Assembly: GCA_022181005.1 (NCBI GenBank)
Contig: BQMV01000276.1
Coordinates: forward strand, 1-5,786
DNA length: 5,786 nt
Direction of reading: 5' to 3'
Origin: Anaerolineaceae bacterium
Lineage (GTDB): Bacteria; Chloroflexota; Anaerolineae; Anaerolineales; Villigracilaceae
Shown here piece by piece: positions 1 to 5,786 of this stretch. The notes under the pieces are model-generated. The model ran no database searches. It worked only from the letters and a program-made list of their open reading frames with translations, and was not told the origin of the DNA. Position 1 is the stretch's first letter; every line of letters starts with the position of its first letter. The position numbers and the translations under genes are program-made.

Positions 1-44
1 GTTTGGAGACAGGAAATACGTTATTTCGCATGTGTTATATTTTC
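1..44. other. Leader outside the sequencing adapter, probably not genomic
   Basis: These 44 bases lie on the outer side of a P5-type Illumina adapter, where native DNA should not follow in a normal Illumina library. They are AT-rich and carry no gene. A stretch around 19-30 (GTTATTTCGCAT) loosely resembles the start of the Oxford Nanopore rapid-kit flank (GTTTTCGCAT), which would fit an Illumina-style library read on a long-read instrument. That match is short, needs a two-base insertion and comes from memory. A chimeric join to unrelated DNA is the alternative. Confidence 0.6.
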
Positions 45-102
45 ACTGATACGGCGACCGTCCAGATCTACCCTCTTTCCCTACACGACGCTCTTCCGAT
101 CT
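45..102 (+). other. Illumina TruSeq/P5 universal adapter contamination
   Basis: The stretch aligns without gaps to the 58-base TruSeq universal adapter, from the P5 end (TGATACGGCGACC at 47-59) to the read-1 primer end (ACACGACGCTCTTCCGATCT at 83-102). I count five substitutions, at about positions 46, 60, 61, 63 and 72; the read-1 primer half from 73 on is perfect. On the minus strand it translates as RSEERRVGKE followed by a variant tail, the peptide signature of this adapter that contaminates protein databases. It is technical DNA joined directly to the coding sequence at 103 and creates a false C-terminus and stop codon for the cyclase gene. Confidence 0.97.
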
Positions 103-3100
103 CGCGATCTGATACACGCTAGTAAGCACGTTGACCGTGATCAGGTTTGAAGGCTGGTTCACTTCTTCCGCAACAGCCAGCGCACGGCTCACATAGCGTT
201 CCGCAAGCGAATGCAGTTGGGCAAACCCAGTGAGGATTGCCATCCCCGAATATGCGTTAGCAAGCTCGGGAGAAGTTCCAACTTGTTCGGCAAAATCCAA
301 CGAATGCAAAATACAATACATGGTCGGCAAAGCTTCGTTAGAATAGAAACAGATTCTGCCGAGCAACTCATACAAACGCGCCATTTCCAGCATAAGTTCT
401 TTGTCCGCGCTGCCTCGTTGAGCCGTCTGTATAGGAATGAATCGCCGCCCAATTTGTTTCAACAACGGAGGGAGCGACCCAACTGCGAAGGCGACCGTAG
501 AAGTAGGCTGAGGGCGTTTAAAGAGCCGTAAGGCTTCGCGGACGTGTTCGTTACAGTCTGGCAATAACCCTAAACCGTAGTAGGCTACGCTAATCTTTCG
601 ATGCCAGCGGATGCAACGTTTCCGACGTTCAAGCGTTTGGGCTCTACTTTTCGCTTTAGGCAGTTTTGCTTCCCACTCGAGCGCTTGTTTGAAGAATTGA
701 ATAGTCTCGCGGTTAGCGAAATTTTGCATGGCTTGATCGCCCGCTTTCTCCAGACATTCCACTGCCTTGGCGATCGTGCGGCGATCATCCGAAGCGTCGG
801 TCTGCTCGATGGCTTGCGACCAGTGATATGCCAACAATGGAAAATAAGACGACAAGTTCCCTTCGTTGCTCTTCTCGATCCATTCCGCTATCGCGCGGTG
901 CAACTGTCGGCGCTGCGAGAACAGCATCAGGTTATACGCCGCTTCCTGCGTAACGGCATGTTTGAAAATATAGGCAAGGTCGGGCGTTTCCGACTCGATC
1001 GCCGTCAAGCTTAGGCGCGTCAACGCCTCCATATGCGCCGGGAGAGAGGGTTTATCTGAATCGATCGGGTAGATTGCTTGAAGCAGTCGAAGCGTAAAAA
1101 TACGTCCGATCACGCTGGCGACTTTGAGCGCCAATTGTTGCGATGGATCGAGGCTGTCAATACGATTCGTAATAGCCGCCTGGAGCGTGTCGGGCAGAAC
1201 CAGATCATTAAAATCGGCGAATCGTTTACCAATCTTCGCCTCATCGCCCTCCACGACCATCAACCCGCTGTTGAGAAGCGTATGCGCAAGTTCTTCCGCA
1301 AAGAAAGGGTTACCTTCCGATTTTTCGCGGATAACCCTCCCAATAGCGGAAGGAATAGATCTGACTCCCAAACGCTGGCAAACCACCGCTTCCACATCGT
1401 CTAACGGCATGGCTTCGAGCCGCACTAATTGAGTTCCGGGCATTTCGATGATCTGCTCAAATGGTTTTGGCGGGGGCTCCGGTAAAGGGCGGGTATTAAG
1501 CGCCAGCAGAATCGGATTCACTTTCTGCCTTACGTCAACCAGCAGCTCCCACGAAGCAGAATCGAACCAGTGCAAGTCTTCCATCACAATCAACAACGGC
1601 GCACGCTGAGCGACATGATTAAGCAATCGCGCCAGAGTTTCGCGCGTATTGCTGGCGCGAATCTCGCTCGTCATCGCGGCGGTCAACTCATTGTCAGGAA
1701 TCAGGGTCGGCAAAAGAACGTCTAACAGAGGCGCGTATCGCGCTAAGCCAGCGTCCGCCTCATCGAGTTTAGATTCAATTCGCGACTGAATTTCAAGGCG
1801 GTCCGCTTCGCTCAAATCAGGCTTTGCAAGGAGCTTGTCCAACCCGAGAACTTGATGGAAGATTCCGCGCCATGCATGATAAAGACTATTCCTTTCAATT
1901 GCATCGCCTTCGCCGCGCAATATTCTCAGGTCTAATGTTTCCGCTTGTCGAATTAATTCTTCGAACAAACGCGATTTCCCAATGCCCGCTTCGCCGTATA
2001 AGATGACTGCCCGGCTTGTCGCATCGCGTTCTAAGCCTTGCAGCGCGCTCCCTAAGATTATCTTCTCCTCCCGACGCCCGATTAGTTCAGCCTTCGGACG
2101 GATAACGCTCTTTTTGCCCTCAAGCGGAGAAAATACTGCGACCAGTTCGCTTCGACCTTTGATTGGTTGCGGCGTAAGCGTTTGGAATACGACCGCGTCT
2201 TTCGCGCTATCGTATGTCGCGCGATCGCATAAGATTGGAACGCCGAATTCCTTGATCAACCCGCTCTGCAAGTTTGCGACGGACATCAAGCGCGCCGATA
2301 GGTTGACTGCATTGCCAATAGCGGCATATTCGCGCCGCGACTCATTGCCGATCGATCCGCAAAAGATCCGTCCTGTGGCAATGCCGATCGAGCTCCGCAC
2401 ATTAAGCGCATTCAACTCGCGGCGGATCGCGAGCGCGGCTGACGCGCCTCGCGCAGGATCGTCTTCATGCGAGAACGGCGGCAACCCAAACGCCGCAATC
2501 AGCGTCACGCCTTTATCATCCACATTAATTTTATTGATGCTTCCCTCGTAACGATACACGGAACGTTGAAGCATTTTCGCAATTCGTTGCGACGCATCTA
2601 GCTTTGTATCCTGATTCAAACCCGGTAAGTTGATGAACAAGACAGTCACACGCCGCAATTCGGCGATCCAACCGCTTTGACCAGCGGCTAGGCGGTTAAT
2701 GATCGCGCCGGGGATATAAGGCCGCAATGCGTTTTCAATGCCGCTCAGGATAGTCGGCGCCTCGATCGTTGCGGCGGCTGGCGCGCTCCTCAAAGCGCTC
2801 AACCGCCCAGCCTGCGCAATCGATTCCGGCAGTTCAAATTCCATCAATTCAGCGATGCAATCGTTGCGGATCAATTTCCAGGCAGAAGGCGCGACGAGAA
2901 TTTCGCCCGCTTTTGCGAGGCTGTTAGCAATGCCCACTTCCACCAGCGGGTTGCCGGTCAGAAGGAGTTCCCAGCGATTAAACTCGCCTCCTACGTGCGC
3001 CGCAACGATATTGCCTGCGCTCACAGCAAGTTTAAGATAAAGGTCGAGATTTTCTGTCTTGTAATGTGTGAGTTCTGCACGGATTTTGAGCGCGCATTCA

Positions 3101-3489
3101 GCGGCGCGCAACGCTCGCCGCCGCTGGTCATCCAAGAAAAGCGCGTCGGTCGCCTCTTCGCTCGAAGCGACGGTCCACACCGCAACAACCGCATCGCCGG
3201 CAAATTTCACCACATCGCCGCCATAATCATGAACGATATCTATCAAACGGCCGAAGTATTCGTTGAGGATGCGCGCAAGAGACTCCACGCCGGAAGGTCC
3301 GCGTTCGGCGAGGCGTTCAGTCAGCAAAGTAAAGCCCGAAATATCGGCAAACAGAACCGCCGCCTGAAATTTCTCCGTTACAGGTTCGTCAATGGGCGTC
3401 GGATGCGCGATGACATATTTGTGGATAAGTTTCGGCACATAACTGCCAAGCACATCCGCCAGCGTCGAGTTAGAATCCAATTGGCTCAC
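103..3489 (-). CDS. Soluble-adenylyl-cyclase-like protein: tandem class III cyclase domains, P-loop NTPase, TPR-like C-terminus (3'-truncated)
   Basis: Predicted cytoplasmic nucleotide cyclase making cAMP (cGMP cannot be excluded) with a large regulatory NTPase. Genomic sequence supports 1129 residues. Cyclase domain 1 (about 41-200) has FADISGFT with metal Asp49 and KFAGD with Lys95/Asp99. At the transition-state positions it has Val183 and Ile187 instead of Asn and Arg. Cyclase domain 2 (about 280-440) has Asn287 at the first metal position, DDKG with Lys326, and GNAVNLSAR with Asn396/Arg400. The two are complementary, as in human ADCY10. An AAA_16/MalT-like NTPase follows (about 465-700), with Walker A GEAGIGKS (499-506) and Walker B LLIVMEDLHW (632-641). 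From about 900 on it is helical and TPR-like. The start is GTG at 3487-3489: an in-frame TAG lies four codons upstream and no other start intervenes. The Shine-Dalgarno is weak (AAAGG, 3506-3510, about 16 bases away). The gene is cut at 103 by adapter; about 19 further apparent residues are artefact, and the true C-terminus is missing. No signal peptide or membrane segment is seen. Confidence 0.93.
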
Positions 3490-3545
3490 AGCGCTATCTT
3501 TCTAACCTTTCGTCCTTCCGCCCGCGCGAGCGCGACGAGAAGCGC

Positions 3546-3555
3546 GATAATTATC
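3546..3555. promoter_or_regulatory. Perfect 10-bp palindrome GATAATTATC, possible operator
   Basis: GATAATTATC is its own reverse complement. It covers the -10 box of the cyclase promoter and sits where the -35 element of the iron-transporter promoter would be, so a bound protein could affect both directions. It shares the GATAAT/ATTATC words of Fur boxes, which would suit an iron gene. It lacks the full 19-bp Fur pattern, however, and may simply be a symmetric -10 region. Confidence 0.3.
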
Positions 3556-3577
3556 CCATAGAATAACGTATAATCAA
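3550..3577 (-). promoter_or_regulatory. Candidate sigma70-type promoter for the cyclase gene
   Basis: Read on the minus strand, TTGATT (3572-3577) is followed after 16 bases by GATAAT (3550-3555). A TG one base before the -10 makes it an extended -10 (TGGGATAAT). Transcription would start near 3543, giving a leader of about 55 bases before the GTG start at 3489. This is motif matching only. The hexamers are good but not perfect, and the region is AT-rich, which raises the chance of random matches. Confidence 0.5.
3569..3574 (+). promoter_or_regulatory. Candidate -10 box for the VIT1/DUF1786 operon
   Basis: A perfect TATAAT lies 32 bases before the ATG of the ferritin-VIT1 gene, giving a predicted leader of about 26 bases that contains the strong ribosome site. 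No good -35 hexamer stands 16-18 bases upstream (the 17-base position reads GATAAT), so the promoter may need an activator. The box overlaps the -35 hexamer of the divergent cyclase promoter (3572-3577), so polymerase could not occupy both at once. Confidence 0.5.
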
Positions 3578-3594
3578 ATAAAGCAATTAATTAT

Positions 3595-3601
3595 AAGGAG
3601 G
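3595..3601 (+). promoter_or_regulatory. Strong Shine-Dalgarno site for the ferritin-VIT1 gene
   Basis: AAGGAGG, a full match to the anti-Shine-Dalgarno core, ends five bases before the ATG at 3607. This fixes that start and predicts efficient translation, in contrast to the GTG start and weak ribosome site of the divergent cyclase gene. Confidence 0.9.
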
Positions 3602-3606
3602 CAGAT

Positions 3607-4479
3607 ATGCAACTAACCGAGGACGTTCGGAAACTCATTCTAGATTTTCAACAAGCGGAAATTACAGAATATCAAATTTACAATAAATTGGCGGATAAGA
3701 TCAAGTCCGCCGAAAACGCCGCCATCTTAAGGCGCATTGCACAAGACGAGCTGCGCCATTATCGCGAATGGAAACAGCACAGCGGCGAAGACGTCCAACC
3801 GCAATGGCTCAAAGTATGGGGATATTATTTCATCAGCCGCATCTTCGGTTATACCTTCGGCGTCAAATTGATGGAACGCGGCGAAGAGAAAGCGCAAGAA
3901 CATTACGCCGCAATCGCAAAAGTCATCCCCGATGCGGCGCGCATTCAGCAGGAAGAAGACGGACACGAAGCTCAGTTAATCTCCATGCTGAGCGAGGAGC
4001 AATTGGAATATGCCGGCTCGGTTGTATTAGGACTCAACGATGCGCTGGTCGAATTGACCGGCGCGCTCGCCGGGTTGACGCTGGCGCTGCAAAACGTAAA
4101 ACTGATCGCCCTTTCAGGGCTGATCACCGGTATTGCCGCATCGTTCTCGATGGCTGCGAGCGAGTACTTATCCACTCGTTCTGAAAATACGCAGAAAGAC
4201 CCCGTCCGCGCAGCGATCTACACCGGCATCGCGTACATCATTACCGTTATGTTGTTGGTGATGCCCTACCTGCTCTTTCAAAACTATATTTCCAATCTCA
4301 TCATTACGCTCGCCATCGCGGTTACGATCATCGCTGTTTTCAATTACTACATCTCCGTCGCCAAAGGCGAATCGTTCCGCAGCCGCTTCTTAGAAATGGC
4401 GGGCATCAGCCTTGGCGTAGCGTTGCTTTCATTTATGATCGGCTACTTCATCCGCCTGTGGCTGCATGTTGAGATCTAA
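3607..4479 (+). CDS. Ferritin-like/VIT1 fusion, MbfA-like iron (Fe2+/Mn2+) transporter
   Basis: The 290-residue protein joins a soluble di-iron ferritin-like domain to a VIT1/CCC1 membrane transporter. The N-terminal part (about 1-130) resembles rubrerythrin/ferritin, with likely iron ligands Glu18, the pair Glu48/His51 (DELRH), Glu93 or Glu94 (ERGEEK), and Glu117/His120 (EEDGH). The C-terminal part (about 133-287) has the VIT1 hallmarks GLNDALVELTGALAG (142-156, with Asp145 and Glu149) and MAASEYLS (182-189). I place five hydrophobic segments near 135-160, 165-184, 203-223, 229-251 and 262-284. In characterised rhizobial MbfA proteins this architecture exports iron and protects against iron and peroxide stress. 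By analogy this protein should move Fe2+ across the cytoplasmic membrane, with the ferritin domain sensing or delivering iron. Direction and metal are inferred. The ATG follows a strong ribosome site. The gene is first in a probable two-gene operon. It is intact and its length is normal for the architecture. Confidence 0.9.
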   Translation: MQLTEDVRKLILDFQQAEITEYQIYNKLADKIKSAENAAILRRIAQDELRHYREWKQHSGEDVQPQWLKVWGYYFISRIFGYTFGVKLMERGEEKAQEHYAAIAKVIPDAARIQQEEDGHEAQLISMLSEEQLEYAGSVVLGLNDALVELTGALAGLTLALQNVKLIALSGLITGIAASFSMAASEYLSTRSENTQKDPVRAAIYTGIAYIITVMLLVMPYLLFQNYISNLIITLAIAVTIIAVFNYYISVAKGESFRSRFLEMAGISLGVALLSFMIGYFIRLWLHVEI

Positions 4480-4483
4480 AAAA

Positions 4484-4487
4484 GAGG
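4484..4487 (+). promoter_or_regulatory. Weak ribosome-binding site for the DUF1786 gene
   Basis: GAGG lies 14 bases before the ATG at 4502, farther than usual. No such motif precedes the alternative in-frame ATG at 4466. It mildly favours the 4502 start; translational coupling with the upstream gene, whose stop is at 4477-4479, may compensate for the poor spacing. Confidence 0.35.
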
Positions 4488-4501
4488 CGGCTTCCAAACA
4501 C

Positions 4502-5662
4502 ATGCAAATCTTAACCGTTGATATTGGCGCGGGCACGCAGGATATTTTCCTCTACAATTCGAATCTCGATATCGAAAACGGATTCAAACTTGTGTTGCCT
4601 TCGCCAACGTTGATGGTAAATCGTCGCCTCAAACAATCGCTTCGCACGCGGACCCCTATCCTGTTGACCGGCTACACCATGGGCGGCGGACCCTCCTCTT
4701 GGGCGATCGAGGAGTATATCCGCGCAAAGGTTCCAGTCTATATGACGCCGAACGCAGCAAAAACGCTCAACGACGAGTTAGAAAAAGTGGAAGCATTAGG
4801 AGTGCAAATCGTCGGAGACGACGAGGTCAAGCGTTTAAAGAAGAACACGGACTGGCTCGAACTGCGAGACTTCGATTTCAAATTAATCTCCAAAACGTTC
4901 AACGATTACGGCGTTTCACTGGATAATTTGAGCGCCGTCGCAGTCGCCGTATTCGATCATGGCGATGCGCCAGCGGGAGTTTCAGACCGGCAATTCCGCT
5001 TCGATTATCTCGATGCGCGCATCCAAGCCAAGAATTCACTCTCAGCCTTTGCATATCTTTCTAACGCGATTCCCGCCGCTATGACGCGCCTGCAAGCCGT
5101 TGCTGATTCGGCTGGAGACCTGCCCTGCCCGTTAGTGGTCATGGACACAGCCCCCGCCGCCATCTTGGGCGCGTCGCTTGATCCGCAAGTCGCTTCTCGC
5201 AAGCGCAAGATCGTCGTCAACTTGGGCAATTTTCACACGCTGGCGTTCCGTCTAAGCGAAAGAGGCATCGAAGGCGTTTTCGAACATCACACCGGCGAAA
5301 TTGACCTACCCAAACTTGAAGCGTTAATTCGCAAATTAGCGGACGGTTCGTTGAAGCATGAAGACGTTTTCAACGATATGGGACATGGCGCGTTAATGTA
5401 CACAGACGAGGTATTTAAGTTTGAGAAGGATGGCTTTGACGCGGCAGCGACAGGACCGAGACGTTCGCTCTTCAATCGTCAATCGAAAATCGAAACTCAT
5501 AAAACATTGCGTCCATATTTCACTGCGCCATTTGGAGATATGATGATCGCCGGTTGTTTCGGTCTGCTAGCGGCAACAGCGGACGCGCTGCCTGAACTCG
5601 GTGAGACGATCCGCGAAACGCTGCAAGGCGGACATGGCAACGCTCCATGGGACGCGGGATAG
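4502..5662 (+). CDS. DUF1786 (COG4012) family protein, ASKHA-like putative nucleotide-binding protein
   Basis: The 386-residue soluble protein belongs by sequence style to DUF1786, often labelled 'putative pyruvate formate-lyase activating enzyme'; its function is unknown. The N-terminus MQILTVDIGAGTQDIFL (1-17) has the phosphate-1 pattern DxGxGTxD of the actin/Hsp70/sugar-kinase (ASKHA) fold. A second loop, VVNLGNFHT (238-246), resembles a phosphate-2 motif. Other striking segments are TGYTMGGGPSSW (56-67), FDHGDAPAG (151-159), EHHTGE (261-266) and a C-terminal GGHGNAPWD (376-384). Only two cysteines are present (209 and 352) and there is no CxxxCxxC, so it is not a radical SAM activase. No signal peptide or membrane segment is evident. 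I chose ATG 4502 over the in-frame ATG at 4466 because the conserved core starts there; the 12 extra residues are charged and would overlap the VIT1 gene. The 22-base gap to that gene and the same strand imply cotranscription. Confidence 0.85.
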   Translation: MQILTVDIGAGTQDIFLYNSNLDIENGFKLVLPSPTLMVNRRLKQSLRTRTPILLTGYTMGGGPSSWAIEEYIRAKVPVYMTPNAAKTLNDELEKVEALGVQIVGDDEVKRLKKNTDWLELRDFDFKLISKTFNDYGVSLDNLSAVAVAVFDHGDAPAGVSDRQFRFDYLDARIQAKNSLSAFAYLSNAIPAAMTRLQAVADSAGDLPCPLVVMDTAPAAILGASLDPQVASRKRKIVVNLGNFHTLAFRLSERGIEGVFEHHTGEIDLPKLEALIRKLADGSLKHEDVFNDMGHGALMYTDEVFKFEKDGFDAAATGPRRSLFNRQSKIETHKTLRPYFTAPFGDMMIAGCFGLLAATADALPELGETIRETLQGGHGNAPWDAG

Positions 5663-5786
5663 ATGCAAACGCGAAGCATAGAAATTCGTTTTATAACAAC
5701 AAGAAACGTATTAAGAATAAGAAGGATTGTTCCGCTACGACGAGAATTTTTCCAATATATATTATTCACCGATCCCTGACATCTGT
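5663..5786 (+). other. AT-rich contig tail without a secure gene
   Basis: GC falls to about 35% (43 of 124 bases by my count), well below the coding regions. Two weak reading frames exist. One starts with ATG at 5663, directly after the TAG of the DUF1786 gene, and runs 38 codons to TGA at 5777-5779; it gives an Arg/Ile-rich peptide (MQTRSIEIRF...) of no family I know and lacks a ribosome site. The other is open from TTG 5727 to the end (LFRYDENFSNIYYSPIPDIC) and looks more protein-like, but it has an in-frame TAA two codons before the TTG and no usable ribosome spacing. I see no convincing terminator hairpin. The stretch may be an intergenic region, the beginning of another gene, or a poorly determined contig end. 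Confidence 0.5.

Noticed and set aside
43..102. C-terminal extension and TGA stop of the cyclase at 43-45
   Set aside because: It is encoded entirely by adapter sequence, so it is not part of the native protein.
1982..2551. 189-codon open frame on the plus strand inside the cyclase gene
   Set aside because: It lies antisense to the recognisable second cyclase domain, has no ribosome site, and its composition (Ser/Arg/Pro-rich) is typical of a shadow frame.
3486..3490. TGTGA half-site for a CRP-type cAMP receptor at the cyclase start (minus strand)
   Set aside because: The expected TCACA partner six bases away is absent (TGGAT instead), and the site lies over the start codon rather than at the promoter.
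3525..3534. Short GC-rich inverted repeat (GCGCGAGCGC) in the cyclase leader
   Set aside because: The stem is only four base pairs with a two-base loop, too small to argue for a terminator or riboswitch.
2995..3561. 188-codon plus-strand open frame running from the cyclase N-terminal region into the intergenic region
   Set aside because: It is antisense to the conserved first cyclase domain and would run through the divergent promoter region; no domain is recognisable.
4466..4501. Upstream ATG giving a 398-residue DUF1786 protein
   Set aside because: It has no ribosome site, overlaps the VIT1 gene, and adds 12 charged residues before the conserved MQILTVDIGAGTQD start.
1..5786. CRISPR arrays, tRNA or rRNA genes, insertion sequences
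   Set aside because: I saw no direct-repeat array, no cloverleaf or rRNA segment, and no transposase or terminal inverted repeats on either strand.

Overview
This window appears to be a whole short contig with a technical artefact at its left end. Bases 45-102 match the Illumina TruSeq/P5 universal adapter over 58 positions with five substitutions and no indels. Bases 1-44 lie outside the adapter and have no genomic context I can support. Genomic sequence therefore begins at 103. Mixed codon use at moderate GC and the gene content (a giant tandem-cyclase/NTPase/TPR protein, a ferritin-VIT1 iron transporter, a DUF1786 protein) fit an environmental bacterium. Chloroflexota, class Anaerolineae, is my best guess by style, but nothing here proves it.

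Layout: (1) 103-3489, minus strand, is a very large class III nucleotide cyclase with two cyclase domains, a P-loop NTPase domain and a helical TPR-like C-terminus, arranged like mammalian soluble adenylyl cyclase (ADCY10). Its C-terminus is cut off by the adapter junction, so the apparent stop codon at 43-45 is not real. (2) 3490-3606 is a 117-base divergent intergenic region with overlapping candidate promoters for both directions and a perfect 10-bp palindrome. (3) 3607-4479, plus strand, encodes a rubrerythrin/ferritin-like domain fused to a VIT1/CCC1 membrane domain (MbfA-like iron exporter or iron-sequestering transporter). (4) 4502-5662, plus strand, encodes a DUF1786/COG4012 protein with ASKHA-type nucleotide-binding motifs, 22 bases downstream and almost certainly cotranscribed. 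(5) 5663-5786 is an AT-rich tail (about 35% GC) with no secure gene.

How the parts may work together: the two plus-strand genes look like one operon concerned with iron handling plus an uncharacterised nucleotide-binding protein. The cyclase is read divergently from the same small control region. Its first cyclase domain keeps the metal-binding aspartates and its second keeps the substrate lysine and the transition-state Asn/Arg, so the two would form one composite catalytic site. A functional link between the cyclase and the iron operon is only an inference from the shared promoter region.
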